A stretch of 64,000 nucleotides of DNA from Bacteroidales bacterium (GCA_017465225.1 JAFTWQ010000032.1:1-64000); one strand, 5' to 3'. Counted from the first letter of the stretch, positions 40,498-50,471 are shown. The notes: generated by a model not told the origin, from the sequence alone. Program-made: numbers and translations.

Positions 40498-42123
40498 ATG
40501 AAAAAGACAGCTATCACTATCATACTCTCACTCGCAGCCGTATGCGCGCATGCCCAGACAGCATATGACGCACAGATGTTCAGCGAGAACGACTATGAGG
40601 GAACAGCCAGGACAATGGCAATGGGCAATGCATTCACAGCACTCGGAGGCGATCTCGGCTCGGTCGTGATCAATCCTGCGGGAAGCGCCGTGGCCAAGTA
40701 CTCCCAGATCACCCTGACCCCTGCCCTCTCCATATCTACAAGCACCACCCAGGGAGTTTCTCCATACACTGACGGGACGCTGCCATATTTCGAGAAGCAG
40801 GTAAGAAGCAACATGACCCGGTTTGGAATGCCGAATTTCGGCATGACCATCAACTGGGACACCAACAGGAAGAGCGGTCTCAAGAACATGAGCTTCGGCT
40901 TTGTTGTCAACAGGACAGCCACATATAATGAGGACGTTTATGCCAGCGGCACAAACTCATCGACCTCGTTCATGGGTTCAATGGCATACGATGCGACAGT
41001 AAACGGATATCTTGGTTCGGAACTCAATGCTGACAATGCCTACAATTACATGCCATGGAAGCCTGTGGTAGGCTACCAGAGCGGAATGATCTCCACTTTC
41101 GGAGGCTATGACGACCAGTTCGTAGGAGCCAGCGAGATCATCTTCGACAATGGAGAAGTAGCAGTTGGAGGTCCTCTTGCACAGTCTTACGGAAGAAGGG
41201 CTACAGGCAGCAAGTATGATTATGTATTCAACGTAGGAGCCAACATCTCGGATTTCATCTACCTCGGCGCAAACCTTGGCGTGACCTCGATCGAGTATGA
41301 CTACAACGAGTATTTCATGGAGCGCGCCGTCGATCCTGCAGATTTCGAGATAATACTTGACAACGGAGATGTCCTGTATTTCAACGACATGCTGTACAAA
41401 TATTCATACGGTGCCACAGGCAACGGATTCTACGGCAAGTTCGGTGTCATCGTGACCCCTGGAGCAGGATTCAGGTTCGGTGCCGCCATCCAGACTCCTA
41501 CAATAAACACGATCACTGAGTACTGGCAGCAGGCCGGCGAGACCACATATACCGATTCTGGTTTCAATGCTTCCGCTACAAGCCCTGAAGGAAGAGGTTC
41601 ATACACAATGGTATCGCCGTACAGAGCCAATTTCGGACTGGCATACGCCATCGGTAAGGCAGGCGTGATCAGCGTGGACTACGAATTCAGCGATTTCGGC
41701 CAGATGAAATACAAGTCGGACAACTATACTGACAGAGAGTATTTCGAGGAAGTGAATGCCGACATCAGAGACAGGTTCGGAGTATCACATATGCTCAGGG
41801 CCGGAGCGGAGTTCAAGCCGATGAGCGGCCTCGCGATCAGAGCAGGATACGGCCTTACTACTGGTTCGGAGAAATACAACGTATGGGGTGAGGAGCTTCC
41901 TGCAAGCATGAAGCACAATGTGGCATTCGGTATCGGTTACAGCTCGAAAAAGTCATTCTTCACCGACCTGGCCGTAAGAAGGACATTCCTGCCAGGCGAG
42001 TACTTCATGCCGTATGACGATTACATGTTCGACAACGACGGAAACATAGTGGAGTTCGCTCCTGAGATCCTCAACAACAGAGGGCTCTGGAAGGTTCTCC
42101 TCACTTTCGGCTGGAGATTCTGA
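40498..42123 (+). CDS. OmpP1/FadL-type outer membrane transport protein
   Basis: A 541-residue outer-membrane barrel of the FadL/TodX type, with signal MKKTAITIILSLAAVCAHA. The N-terminal hatch segment GTARTMAMGNAFTALGGDLG and INPAGSAVAKYSQITLTPAL are family marks. FadL proteins let hydrophobic compounds diffuse through the outer membrane; the substrate is unknown. C-terminal LWKVLLTFGWRF ends in a barrel signature phenylalanine. It follows the WYDPWYY lipoprotein by 20 nt and is probably cotranscribed. Confidence 0.88.
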   Translation: MKKTAITIILSLAAVCAHAQTAYDAQMFSENDYEGTARTMAMGNAFTALGGDLGSVVINPAGSAVAKYSQITLTPALSISTSTTQGVSPYTDGTLPYFEKQVRSNMTRFGMPNFGMTINWDTNRKSGLKNMSFGFVVNRTATYNEDVYASGTNSSTSFMGSMAYDATVNGYLGSELNADNAYNYMPWKPVVGYQSGMISTFGGYDDQFVGASEIIFDNGEVAVGGPLAQSYGRRATGSKYDYVFNVGANISDFIYLGANLGVTSIEYDYNEYFMERAVDPADFEIILDNGDVLYFNDMLYKYSYGATGNGFYGKFGVIVTPGAGFRFGAAIQTPTINTITEYWQQAGETTYTDSGFNASATSPEGRGSYTMVSPYRANFGLAYAIGKAGVISVDYEFSDFGQMKYKSDNYTDREYFEEVNADIRDRFGVSHMLRAGAEFKPMSGLAIRAGYGLTTGSEKYNVWGEELPASMKHNVAFGIGYSSKKSFFTDLAVRRTFLPGEYFMPYDDYMFDNDGNIVEFAPEILNNRGLWKVLLTFGWRF

Positions 42124-42127
42124 TGTC

Positions 42128-42148
42128 ATCCCCGGCATGATCGGGGAT
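42128..42148. repeat. Type C palindrome filling a convergent intergenic gap
   Basis: ATCCCCG (42128-42134) and CGGGGAT (42142-42148) with a 7-nt loop; the full element TCATCCCCGGCATGATCGGG plus GATC fills the 25 nt between the FadL TGA (42121-42123) and the wbqC TAG (42149-42151). It may work as a bidirectional terminator. Confidence 0.75.
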
Positions 42149-42856
42149 CTAAAGCTTTTTCAGATAAAGGATGCTGTCAGGTCCTTCGTTGAAAAGAAGG
42201 TCCATGATGGAAAGATTCGGATGGAAGCCGTATTTTCGGGAAAAGACCTGGAAATACGGCTTTTCCAGTCCATTGTCAGCAAGGATCGTGTCCGGACGCT
42301 TAGGATGGATGACCTCCCTCAAGTCTTCGCAGGATATCATTTCTCCGCCTGCGCCGGTAAGGATTCCGTCTCTTGAATAGTCTTCAGTCAATCTCAGGTC
42401 CACCTTGATTCCGGTCTTATCTATAAAGAAACGCAGCAGAGCCATATTCAGGTCGAAGAGCCTTTCCGGCCTGTCTTCAAATATGGCAAAGAACTCATCC
42501 TGATAATACTCGAAATAAGCAGAGGTGCGGTAGGCCGACACAATGGCCCTTTCATGCTGCTGGACCCATGGCTTGGAATAATCCACCTTTATTTCAGAAA
42601 TCGGAAGCCTGTGGGTGCCGCCCTCGTGTACGATCGGGAAAGAAAGTGTCTGGACTCCGTCAGCCGCATAGAAACGGCAACGGTTACGATAGGACTGCTT
42701 CTGGTAATTCTCGCAGGCCTCTATATATACGACGGACGGAGACAGTTCCAGAGAACTGCCACCGTCCATTCTATTGCTCAAGCCCTCCATCTCCTCTGCC
42801 ATTGCGGCAAAATAGGAAACGGGCGGAAGATATGCTGTTGAAAGGAGCTTCGGCAC
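42149..42856 (-). CDS. WbqC-like family protein
   Basis: A 235-residue cytoplasmic protein of the WbqC family (PF08889). Signatures: LLSTAYLPPVSYFAAM at the start, ACENYQKQSYRNRCRFYAADG, LSFPIVHEGGTHRLPISEIK and LDYSKPWVQQHERAIVSAYR-like residues (VDYSKPWVQQHERAIVSAYR). WbqC-type proteins occur in polysaccharide loci and near lipid A genes in Bacteroidetes; the reaction is not established. It is immediately downstream of lpxA (1 nt gap) in the lpxD-lpxC-lpxA direction. Confidence 0.88.
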   Translation of the reverse strand: MPKLLSTAYLPPVSYFAAMAEEMEGLSNRMDGGSSLELSPSVVYIEACENYQKQSYRNRCRFYAADGVQTLSFPIVHEGGTHRLPISEIKVDYSKPWVQQHERAIVSAYRTSAYFEYYQDEFFAIFEDRPERLFDLNMALLRFFIDKTGIKVDLRLTEDYSRDGILTGAGGEMISCEDLREVIHPKRPDTILADNGLEKPYFQVFSRKYGFHPNLSIMDLLFNEGPDSILYLKKL

Positions 42857-42857
42857 T

Positions 42858-43670
42858 TTAGTCGATGCTGCCCTTGGTCAGAGTATCAGCGCCTCTGATG
42901 ATACCGCGCTTCGATCCTCTGATGAACTGTATGATGGTATCCCTCTCTTCAGATTCAGGGAAACCCGACTCGATCTTCGCGAGAGCGTCAGAGAAGTTGT
43001 TTCCGCTGCTGTAGATGATGTCATACATATCCTTGATGTTGCGGATCTGGTCAGATGTGAATCCTCTTCTGCGGAGACCAACGATGTTCACGCCTGCATA
43101 TGAGAGAGGCTCGCGGCCGCAGAGAACATATGGAGGTACGTCCTTGTTGATCTTGCATCCGCCGCCGATGAACGCATGCTTTCCGATCCTTGAGAACTGG
43201 TGTGCCACAGAGCTTCCGCCGATAGTAGCCCAGTCGTCAACGTCAGTCTCGCCTGCGATTCCCACGTAACTTACAAGAATACAGTTGTTTCCGACAGTAC
43301 AGTCGTGAGCGACATGGGTATATGACATGAGAAGCACGTTGTTTCCGATCTTGGTCACTCCCCTTCCGCTGGCCTTTGTGCCACGGTTGATGGTCGCGCA
43401 CTCACGGATGTTCACATTGTCACCGATCTCGACGTATGTGATCTCACCGTCGAACTTGAGGTCCTGCGGGATTGCTCCGATTACTGCTCCAGGGAATACC
43501 GTGCAGTTCTTACCCATCTTGACATAGTTGAAGACAGTCGCATGAGGAAGAATCCTTGTTCCGTCTCCGATCTCTACGTGCTCTTCAATATATGCGTAAG
43601 GTCCTACTTCTACGTTCTCTCCGAGCTTTGCGTTCGGATGTACTGTTGCGAGTGGATGTATGTTTGCCAT
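42858..43670 (-). CDS. lpxA: UDP-N-acetylglucosamine acyltransferase LpxA
   Basis: A 270-residue left-handed beta-helix enzyme that starts lipid A synthesis by transferring a 3-hydroxyacyl chain from ACP to the 3-OH of UDP-GlcNAc. Hexapeptide repeats run through about residue 190 (AKLGENVEVGPYAYIEEHVE); catalytic His is in MSYTHVAHDCTVGN. The C-terminal helical region (RRRGFTSDQIRNIKDMYDII) is typical. The ATG is 2 nt from the lpxC stop. Confidence 0.96.
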   Translation of the reverse strand: MANIHPLATVHPNAKLGENVEVGPYAYIEEHVEIGDGTRILPHATVFNYVKMGKNCTVFPGAVIGAIPQDLKFDGEITYVEIGDNVNIRECATINRGTKASGRGVTKIGNNVLLMSYTHVAHDCTVGNNCILVSYVGIAGETDVDDWATIGGSSVAHQFSRIGKHAFIGGGCKINKDVPPYVLCGREPLSYAGVNIVGLRRRGFTSDQIRNIKDMYDIIYSSGNNFSDALAKIESGFPESEERDTIIQFIRGSKRGIIRGADTLTKGSID

Positions 43671-43672
43671 AT

Positions 43673-44578
43673 TTATAATGTTTTACGTACAGCCTTTGCT
43701 GCTGTTGTATTGATTCCATGTCCAGCCTTTTCCGCCGTTACCTTTGCCTTGAGGAAACCTCCGCAGAGTCTCAGGTCACCGATCAGGTCAAGCATCTTGT
43801 GTCTTGCACACTCGTTAGGGAATCTGAGGACCAGATTGCTGAGGTATCCGTCCTCACGTACCTTCAGAGCCGGAACATTGAAGAGTTTCGACATCCGGTC
43901 GATCTGCTCATCGGTCACAGGGTGCTCCACGATCACGATGGCATTGTCGACATCTCCTCCCTTCACGAGGTTGTTGTTGAAGAGGAACTCGATCTCATGG
44001 AAGAACACGAAAGTCCTGCAGACTCCGATCTCCTCCGGATAAAGGACGCTTTCATTCCACTGTGCATGCTGGACTCCCAGCACTCTCGAATTGAAATCGA
44101 TCTTTATGTCATATGAGAACTCTTCCGCAGGCTCGATACGTACCACAGAGCCCTTCTCATCGTTTCTGATCTCTACAGTCTCCTTGATCTCTATATATCT
44201 GCGCGGAGCGCCCTGCTGCTCGAATCCGTCTTTCCAGATGGCATCGATATATGGCTTGGCACTTCCGTCAAGGATCGGCACCTCGACATTGTCAATATCT
44301 ATGACAGCATTGTCAACTCCCATTCCGGTCAATGCCGAAAGGACATGCTCTATAGTCGAGACTGATGCTTCTCCCGAAGATATTGTAGTACTCCTGGCTG
44401 TATTGGATACGTTCTCGGCAAGGGCCTCGACTATGGCATCGCTGCCGAGGTCTGTCCTCACAAAAACAATACCGGTATCAACCGGAGCCGGCTTTATCGT
44501 CATCTTTGCTACCCTTCCAGTATGAAGTCCTTTTCCTTCAAATGAATAGCTTTTCTTTAAAGTCTGTTGAAACTGCAT
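43673..44578 (-). CDS. lpxC: UDP-3-O-acyl-N-acetylglucosamine deacetylase LpxC, no FabZ fusion
   Basis: A 301-residue zinc deacetylase, the first committed step of lipid A synthesis. Zinc ligands: His in VSTIEHVLSALTGMGVDNAV, and His and Asp in ARHKMLDLIGDLRLCG; general base region AGHGINT near the C terminus. In most Bacteroidetes LpxC is fused to a C-terminal FabZ (about 460 residues); here a clear TAA follows AVRKTL and lpxA begins 2 nt later, so the gene is standalone. A hairpin and -7-like box lie upstream. Confidence 0.95.
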   Translation of the reverse strand: MQFQQTLKKSYSFEGKGLHTGRVAKMTIKPAPVDTGIVFVRTDLGSDAIVEALAENVSNTARSTTISSGEASVSTIEHVLSALTGMGVDNAVIDIDNVEVPILDGSAKPYIDAIWKDGFEQQGAPRRYIEIKETVEIRNDEKGSVVRIEPAEEFSYDIKIDFNSRVLGVQHAQWNESVLYPEEIGVCRTFVFFHEIEFLFNNNLVKGGDVDNAIVIVEHPVTDEQIDRMSKLFNVPALKVREDGYLSNLVLRFPNECARHKMLDLIGDLRLCGGFLKAKVTAEKAGHGINTTAAKAVRKTL

Positions 44579-44603
44579 TACTTTTTATGTTCCTTTATTC
44601 GTC

Positions 44604-44630
44604 CCGGACGCTCCCTCGCGGCTAGTCCGG
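44604..44630 (-). promoter_or_regulatory. 5' UTR hairpin of lpxC
   Basis: CCGGAC (44604-44609) pairs with GTCCGG (44625-44630) around a 15-nt loop in the 94-nt gap between lpxD and lpxC. Upstream on the minus strand TATCTTTG (44645-44652) could be a -7 box. The gap holds no gene. Confidence 0.45.
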
Positions 44631-44672
44631 TGCATTTTAGCCTGCAAAGATAGACAATATTTTTGTATATTC

Positions 44673-45659
44673 CTATTTACCAGCTTTTTTAAAGACAGCG
44701 TAGCTTCTGAGATAATCCTTGTAAGGGATTGCCGGAGTTCCCATGAAGACCTTTCCTTCCTCCTTGATGTTTCCGAGGATTCCGGCCTGGGCTCCTATGG
44801 TAGTATTGTCAGCGATGGTGATATGTCCGGCGATGCCGACCTGGCCTGCGATGATACAGTGCTCGCCGATCTTCGCTGAGCCTGCTATGCCGGTCTGGGC
44901 AGCCATGACCGTATTCTTTCCCACCTCTACATTATGCGCGATCTGACAGAGGTTGTCGATCTTGACGCCCTTGCGGACTACCGTAGACCCCATCTGTGAC
45001 TTGTCCACGCATGTATTCGCGCCTATCTCCACATCATCCTCAATGATGACATTGCCGGTATGTTCGATCTTTTTCCATGTACCGTCCTCAAGCGGTGCGA
45101 ATCCGAAACCGTCCGCTCCGATTACGGCATTTGCGTGAAGGATCACATTGTTTCCGATCACGCATCCAGGATAGATGCGCACTCCCGGGTAGATGATGCA
45201 ATGCGAGCCGATGGTCACTCCGTCACCGACATAGACATTCTCATATATCTTCGAGTAATCGCCCACCACGGCATTCTTTCCCACATATGCGAAGTCGCCG
45301 ATATAGACCTTCTTTCCGATCTTCGAGCTCCAGCGCACCTTGCTGTGACAGCCGCGGTATCTCTTGTATGAGCGCTTCTTTGCCGTAACATAATCCAGAA
45401 GGCTCGCTACAGCCGCATAGGCGTCTTCAACGCGGATCATTGTCGCAGGCACATTCTGCTTTGGCTCGAATGAATTGTTCACGATGATGATGTCTGACTT
45501 GCAGGTATAGACATACTGCTCGTATTTCGGGTTGGCGAAGAAGCTTATGGCGCCGGGCTTTCCGGTCTCGATCCTCGCGAACGTAGTGACTGTCGCTTCA
45601 GGGTTGCCTTCTACTGTTCCACCCAGTATCTCAGCGATCTCTTTTGCTTTGAATTCCAT
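44673..45659 (-). CDS. lpxD: UDP-3-O-(3-hydroxyacyl)glucosamine N-acyltransferase LpxD
   Basis: A 328-residue lipid A enzyme adding the second acyl chain. The N-terminal LpxD domain (about residues 1-100, [38 protein letters not shown]) is followed by the hexapeptide beta-helix. Catalytic His region: [40 protein letters not shown] is the conserved uridine-binding-side loop. The start at 45659 is chosen over an ATG 7 codons upstream. It is divergent from rimP. Confidence 0.95.
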   Translation of the reverse strand: MEFKAKEIAEILGGTVEGNPEATVTTFARIETGKPGAISFFANPKYEQYVYTCKSDIIIVNNSFEPKQNVPATMIRVEDAYAAVASLLDYVTAKKRSYKRYRGCHSKVRWSSKIGKKVYIGDFAYVGKNAVVGDYSKIYENVYVGDGVTIGSHCIIYPGVRIYPGCVIGNNVILHANAVIGADGFGFAPLEDGTWKKIEHTGNVIIEDDVEIGANTCVDKSQMGSTVVRKGVKIDNLCQIAHNVEVGKNTVMAAQTGIAGSAKIGEHCIIAGQVGIAGHITIADNTTIGAQAGILGNIKEEGKVFMGTPAIPYKDYLRSYAVFKKAGK

Positions 45660-45684
45660 GTTATTGCAGGTTCGGGTCAATTAG

Positions 45685-45716
45685 TTTGCTTATTCTGAAT
45701 TTAATTCTTACATTTG
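45685..45716 (+). promoter_or_regulatory. Consensus Bacteroidetes promoter of rimP-nusA-infB
   Basis: TTTG (45685-45688), 20-nt spacer, TACATTTG (45709-45716): a full match to the TTTG / TAnnTTTG consensus. The predicted start is near 45722. Confidence 0.8.
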
Positions 45717-45726
45717 CACCGTGAGA

Positions 45727-45780
45727 ATGATTCAGGGGGCTAGGAAGCCCCCTTATTTTATGCATTACCAGGAGCAATGA
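45727..45780 (+). CDS. Possible 17-codon leader peptide upstream of rimP
   Basis: An ATG at 45727 opens a short frame (MIQGARKPPYFMHYQEQ) that reads through the leader hairpin and stops with TGA at 45778-45780, overlapping the ATGATG start of rimP. The layout would allow translational coupling. Only the overlap supports it; with 17 codons chance is a serious alternative. Confidence 0.25.
   Translation: MIQGARKPPYFMHYQEQ
45734..45753 (+). promoter_or_regulatory. Hairpin in the rimP leader
   Basis: AGGGGGCT (45734-45741) and AGCCCCCT (45746-45753) with a 4-nt AGGA loop, then TATTTTATG. It sits at the 5' end of the predicted rimP mRNA, 24 nt before the ATG. It could stabilise the RNA or act as an attenuator. 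Confidence 0.6.
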
Positions 45781-46247
45781 TGAAAGTTTCAGACATATTA
45801 GATGCAATCAGCGGCGAAATCGTTGCACGCGGTTGCTTCATTGTTGACATTTCAGTCAGCAAAGATAATGATATTGTCCTTACCATCGAATCAGAAAATT
45901 CAAAAATCGAGCTGGACGACTGCGTTTCGCTCAGCAGATTCTTTGAAACGAAGTTCGACAGGGAGGTCGAGGACTATTCTCTTACGGTAAGCTCGGCAGG
46001 TCTCGACCAGCCGTTCAAGGTATTCAAGCAGTATCAGAAGGCTCTCGGCACAAAAGTCGAGGTGTCCCTCAAGGGCGGCAAAAAGATGGTAGCCGTGCTT
46101 GAAGCTGCGGACGAGGAGAGCATCACTCTGAAATATTCAGCGAAGGAAGCGGTCGAGGGAAAGAAGAAGAAAGAACTCGTAGAGCATGTGGACCGCTACA
46201 CAATGGACCAGGTAAACGCCGTAAGGCCATTTATCGAATTTAATTAA
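45777..46247 (+). CDS. rimP: Ribosome maturation factor RimP
   Basis: A 156-residue RimP needed for 30S maturation. Parts: DILDAISGEIVARGCFIVDI, the IELDDCVSLSRFFETKFDRE region, YSLTVSSAGLDQPF and the C-terminal SH3-like domain (EVSLKGGKKMVAVLEAADEE). Either ATG of ATGATG (45777 or 45780) could be used. First gene of rimP-nusA-infB. Confidence 0.95.
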   Translation: MMKVSDILDAISGEIVARGCFIVDISVSKDNDIVLTIESENSKIELDDCVSLSRFFETKFDREVEDYSLTVSSAGLDQPFKVFKQYQKALGTKVEVSLKGGKKMVAVLEAADEESITLKYSAKEAVEGKKKKELVEHVDRYTMDQVNAVRPFIEFN

Positions 46248-46262
46248 ACAAAAAACATAGAA

Positions 46263-47516
46263 ATGGAAAAGATTGAGCTTAAAGACGCTTTTGCTGAGTT
46301 CAAGAACCAGAAGAACATCGACAGACCTACAATGATGGGTGTGCTCGAGGACGTGTTCAGGACTCAGATCACAAAGACTTACGGATCGGCAGACAACTTC
46401 GACATCATCATCAACATCGACAAGGGAGACTGCGAGATCTACTGGAACAGAGAGGTCGTTGAAGAGGTTGAGGATCCTAACACAGAGATCGCGATCAACG
46501 ACGAATCACTTGACGACGACTACGAGATCGGCGAGACTTTCGCGAAGAAGATCGAGCTCAAGGATTTCGGCCGCCGAGGCATCCTGAACATCCGTCAGAA
46601 CCTCCAGGGCCGCATCATGGACATCGAGAAGGCAAACCTCTACAACAAGTATGTGGGCAAGATCGGAGAGATCTTCACAGGCGAGGTTTACCAGACATGG
46701 GCAAAGGAAGTGCTCATCCTTGACGAGGACGGCAACGAGCTCCGTCTTCCGAAGTCAGAGCAGATTCCTGGCGAGCATTTCAAGAAGAACGACACAGTAC
46801 GCGCGATAATCAAGAGCGTGGAGATGAAGAACAACACTACTCCATACATCGTGCTTTCACGTACCACACCTGAGTTCCTCGAGAAGCTTTTCGAGAACGA
46901 GGTACCGGAGATCCTCGACGGCCTCATCACTGTAAAGAAGGTCGTACGTATCCCTGGCGAGCGTGCGAAGGTTGCCGTAGAGTCATATGACGAGAGGATC
47001 GACCCTATCGGAGCATGTATCGGAGTGAAGGGTGCACGTATCATCGGCATCGTACGCGAGCTCCGCAACGAGAACATCGACGTGCTCCAGTGGACAAACA
47101 ACACACAGCTCCTCATCCAGAGAGCGCTCAACCCTGCCAAGATCTCATCTATCGTTCTCGGAGGAGAAGAGGACAAGATCAAGGTATACATGCTTCCTGA
47201 CGAGGTCAAGAAGGGTATCGGTAAGGGCGGCTGCAACATCCGTCTTGCCGGTATGCTCGTAGGAAAGGAGATCGAGGTATGGAGAGAACTTCCGAAGGAT
47301 GACGTCGATGCAGAGGAAGAGGATGTGCTCCTGAGCGAGTTCGACGACGTGATCGACGCATGGGTCATCGAGCGCCTCCAGAGCATCGGATGCGACACAG
47401 CGAAGAGCGTGCTTGCACTTTCTTCAGCCGACATCGCCAGGAGGGCAGACCTCGAGGACGAGACCGTAGAGGAGATCATGGACATCCTCCGTGCGGAATT
47501 TGAAGACGAAGAGTAG
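46263..47516 (+). CDS. nusA: Transcription termination/antitermination factor NusA
   Basis: A 417-residue NusA. The N-terminal RNA polymerase-binding domain runs to about residue 135, followed by an S1 domain (KIGEIFTGEVYQTWAKEVLI) and two KH domains (DPIGACIGVKGARIIGIVRE, and KVYMLPDEVKKGIGKGGCNI), then a C-terminal helical region (VIERLQSIGCDTAKSVLALS). Compared with E. coli NusA it has a shorter C-terminal part with no duplicated AR repeats. It starts 15 nt after rimP. Confidence 0.97.
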   Translation: MEKIELKDAFAEFKNQKNIDRPTMMGVLEDVFRTQITKTYGSADNFDIIINIDKGDCEIYWNREVVEEVEDPNTEIAINDESLDDDYEIGETFAKKIELKDFGRRGILNIRQNLQGRIMDIEKANLYNKYVGKIGEIFTGEVYQTWAKEVLILDEDGNELRLPKSEQIPGEHFKKNDTVRAIIKSVEMKNNTTPYIVLSRTTPEFLEKLFENEVPEILDGLITVKKVVRIPGERAKVAVESYDERIDPIGACIGVKGARIIGIVRELRNENIDVLQWTNNTQLLIQRALNPAKISSIVLGGEEDKIKVYMLPDEVKKGIGKGGCNIRLAGMLVGKEIEVWRELPKDDVDAEEEDVLLSEFDDVIDAWVIERLQSIGCDTAKSVLALSSADIARRADLEDETVEEIMDILRAEFEDEE

Positions 47517-47538
47517 AAATCAATAAAGGGGTAATATA

Positions 47539-50397
47539 ATGGCAGAAATCAGATTAAGTAAACTTACAAAGCAATTCAGCATCGGACTTGCACGACTCGT
47601 TGATTTCCTCAACGAGAAGGGAGCCAACGTAGAGATGAATCCGAACGCAAAGGTATCGGACGAATATCTGCCGGCTATCGAGGCGAAGTTCGGTGAAGAC
47701 CTTAAACTTAAGAAGGACTCGGAGAAGGTTACGATCAAGCTCAAGGAAATCATTGAGATGGGATCGAAGAAGAAGCCGGGCCGTGAAGAAGAGGATGTGC
47801 CTGAAAGAGAGGTTGTGATCAAGAGCAATGCGCTCAACACAGAGGCTCCTAAGGTTCAGCCTGTTGAAGAAAAGACTGTGGCAGAGGTACAGCCGGAGCC
47901 TGTAAAGGAAGAACCAGCTCCAGTACAGCAGGAAGGCGGCCTCAAGATAGTGGACAAGATTGACCTCTCGCAGTTCGACAAGAAGAAGCCGGCTGCAAAG
48001 GAGGAGGAGAAACCAGCACCGGAGCCTGTTGCAGAGCCGGAGACCGCCCCGACCCCAGCGGTAGAGCCTGCACAGCCGGAAGTGGAGGAGACTCCTGCAG
48101 AAGATGTGAAGGTCGCAGAGGAGAAGGTGGAAGAGGTCCAGGCGGAAGAGAAGCCGCAGCCACGTGAAGTGAAGATCGAGGTAGAACGTCTTGCAGGACC
48201 GAAGGTAGTCGACAAGATCGACCTGTCGCAGTTCGACAAGAAGAAGAAAAAGAAGAAGAGAGAGAGAATCGGCAAGGACGGAAGCCAGAAGGTGGACGTG
48301 ACCAAGGTCGAGGCTGACAACAAGGTCAAGAAGGACAAGAATAAGGGCGGCCAGGGCCAGCAGCAGAACAACGGCCAGAAGCAGCAGCGTCCGAATGACC
48401 AGCAGCAGGGCAAGAACGGCAAGAAGAACCGCCGCGACCGCGGAGGCGACAAGTTCAAGCCTATGACTGAGGCCGAGCAGGAAGAGATGCAGAAGGAGAT
48501 CCAGAAGCAGATCAAGGAGACATATGCAAGAATGAACGAGGGCAAGAAGCAGAACTTCGGAGCAAAGCACAGAAAGGAGAAGAGAGAGGCAGCCTCACAG
48601 AGGATGATGGAGGAGATGGAGATGCAGCAGCTCGAGCAGAAGGTGCTCAAGGTGACCGAGTTCGTGACTGTAAACGACCTTGCTACGCTGATGAACAACA
48701 CTCCTGTGACCAAGGTCATCGGAGCCTGCATGAGCCTCGGCATGATGGTATCCATCAACCAGCGTCTCGACGCTGAGACTCTCGTGCTTGTCGCCGAGGA
48801 GTTCGGATATGAGGTAGAGTTCGTTACAGCGAACCTTACTGACGCTATCGCCCAGGGAGAGGCGGAGGATACAGAGGAGGATCTCCTCCCACGTCCACCT
48901 GTGATCACCGTGATGGGTCACGTTGACCACGGTAAGACTTCCCTCCTCGACCACATCCGTAACGCTAACGTGATTGCCGGTGAGGCCGGAGGTATCACAC
49001 AGCATATCGGAGCATACAACGTACAGCTTCCGGACGGTCAGAGGATCACATTCCTCGACACACCTGGTCATGAGGCGTTTACAGCGATGCGTGCCCGTGG
49101 TGCGAAGATGACAGACGTCGCCATCATCATTGTGGCGGCCGACGACTGCATCATGCCGCAGACAGTCGAGGCTATCAACCATGCGCAGGCTGCAGGCGTG
49201 CCTATGGTATTCGCGATCAACAAGATAGACAAGGCCGGAGCTAATCCGGAGAAGATCCGTGAGCAGCTTTCCAACATGAACATCCTCGTAGAGGACTGGG
49301 GCGGCAAGTTCCAGTGCCAGGAGATCTCGGCAAAGAAGGGTATCAACGTAGACCAGCTTCTCGAGAAGGTTCTCCTCGAGGCAGAGATGCTCGAGCTCAA
49401 GGCCAACCCTAACAAGAGGGCTGCCGGTGCTGTCATCGAATCATCACTCGACAAGGGCCGCGGATATCTCGCGACAATCCTCGTTCAGAACGGAACACTC
49501 CGCGTAGGTGACGTAATGCTCTCAGGATGCTATACAGGTAAGGTGAAGGCTATGTTCAACGAGCGTGGACAGAAGGTTGAGGAGGCCGGTCCTTCGACAC
49601 CGGTTTCAGTGCTCGGTCTTAACGGAGCTCCGACTGCAGGTGAGACATTCGTGGTGATGGCTGACGAGAAGGAGGCAAAGGATATCGCCAACAAGCGTGA
49701 GCAGCTCATCCGTATCCAGGGCATCAAGACCCAGAAGCATATGACTCTCGAGGAGATCGGACGCCGTATCGCTATCGGAAACTTCAAGGAGCTCAACGTC
49801 ATCGTCAAGGGAGACGTGGACGGATCGGTGGAGGCCCTTTCAGACTCTATCATCAAGCTTTCTACAGAGGAGGTTCGCGTGAATGTGATCCACAAGGCTG
49901 TCGGAGCTATTTCAGAGTCGGATATCCTGCTCGCTGCAGCTTCGGATGCGATCATCATCGGTTTTCAGGTACGTCCTATGCCTTCTGCAAGAAAGCTTGC
50001 AGAGAAGGAGGAGATCGAGATCCGTCTGTATTCAGTCATCTACGACTGCATCAACGAGCTCAAGAGCGGTATCGAGGGTATGCTCGAGCCTGAGCAGAAG
50101 GAGGTTGTCACTGCAACCGCCGAGGTTCAGGAGACCTTCAAGATCTCGAAGGTGGGTACCATCGCAGGATGTATCGTCCGCGAAGGAAAGCTCCAGAGGA
50201 CTGCGAAGGTGCGCGTTATCCGCGACGGTATCGTTGTCTACACCGGCGAGCTCGGATCACTCAAGAGATTCAAGGACGATGTCAAGGAAGTTCACATGGG
50301 TATGGACTGCGGTCTCAACATCCAGGGCTACAACGACATCAAGATCGGCGACGTCGTCGAGGCCTACACGATCGAAGAGATCAAGAGGACACTCTAA
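47539..50397 (+). CDS. infB: Translation initiation factor IF-2
   Basis: A 952-residue IF-2. The long N-terminal region (to about residue 360) is highly charged and Glu/Lys/Pro-rich, with two [18 protein letters not shown] repeats and a Gln/Asn-rich stretch. The GTPase domain has [18 protein letters not shown] (G1), DTPGHEAF (G3) and [19 protein letters not shown] (G4). C-terminal domains bind initiator tRNA ([18 protein letters not shown]). It ends in a perfect 15-bp terminator hairpin. Confidence 0.97.
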   Translation: MAEIRLSKLTKQFSIGLARLVDFLNEKGANVEMNPNAKVSDEYLPAIEAKFGEDLKLKKDSEKVTIKLKEIIEMGSKKKPGREEEDVPEREVVIKSNALNTEAPKVQPVEEKTVAEVQPEPVKEEPAPVQQEGGLKIVDKIDLSQFDKKKPAAKEEEKPAPEPVAEPETAPTPAVEPAQPEVEETPAEDVKVAEEKVEEVQAEEKPQPREVKIEVERLAGPKVVDKIDLSQFDKKKKKKKRERIGKDGSQKVDVTKVEADNKVKKDKNKGGQGQQQNNGQKQQRPNDQQQGKNGKKNRRDRGGDKFKPMTEAEQEEMQKEIQKQIKETYARMNEGKKQNFGAKHRKEKREAASQRMMEEMEMQQLEQKVLKVTEFVTVNDLATLMNNTPVTKVIGACMSLGMMVSINQRLDAETLVLVAEEFGYEVEFVTANLTDAIAQGEAEDTEEDLLPRPPVITVMGHVDHGKTSLLDHIRNANVIAGEAGGITQHIGAYNVQLPDGQRITFLDTPGHEAFTAMRARGAKMTDVAIIIVAADDCIMPQTVEAINHAQAAGVPMVFAINKIDKAGANPEKIREQLSNMNILVEDWGGKFQCQEISAKKGINVDQLLEKVLLEAEMLELKANPNKRAAGAVIESSLDKGRGYLATILVQNGTLRVGDVMLSGCYTGKVKAMFNERGQKVEEAGPSTPVSVLGLNGAPTAGETFVVMADEKEAKDIANKREQLIRIQGIKTQKHMTLEEIGRRIAIGNFKELNVIVKGDVDGSVEALSDSIIKLSTEEVRVNVIHKAVGAISESDILLAAASDAIIIGFQVRPMPSARKLAEKEEIEIRLYSVIYDCINELKSGIEGMLEPEQKEVVTATAEVQETFKISKVGTIAGCIVREGKLQRTAKVRVIRDGIVVYTGELGSLKRFKDDVKEVHMGMDCGLNIQGYNDIKIGDVVEAYTIEEIKRTL

Positions 50398-50415
50398 TCC
50401 TCTTCATCATAAATC

Positions 50416-50453
50416 AAGACCGGCTGTTCCGACGAAACGGAACAGCCGGTCTT
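50416..50453. terminator. 15-bp terminator between infB and the AzgA-type permease
   Basis: AAGACCGGCTGTTCC (50416-50430) pairs perfectly with GGAACAGCCGGTCTT (50439-50453), loop of 8 nt. It lies between convergent genes 18 nt after infB and can stop both. Confidence 0.85.
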
Positions 50454-50471
50454 GGTTTATTCATGCCCCTC

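Noticed and set aside
47554..48908. Long minus-strand frames opposite infB (Leu- and Ser-rich)
   Set aside because: They arise from Glu/Lys/Gln-rich codons on the plus strand and have no coding signature.
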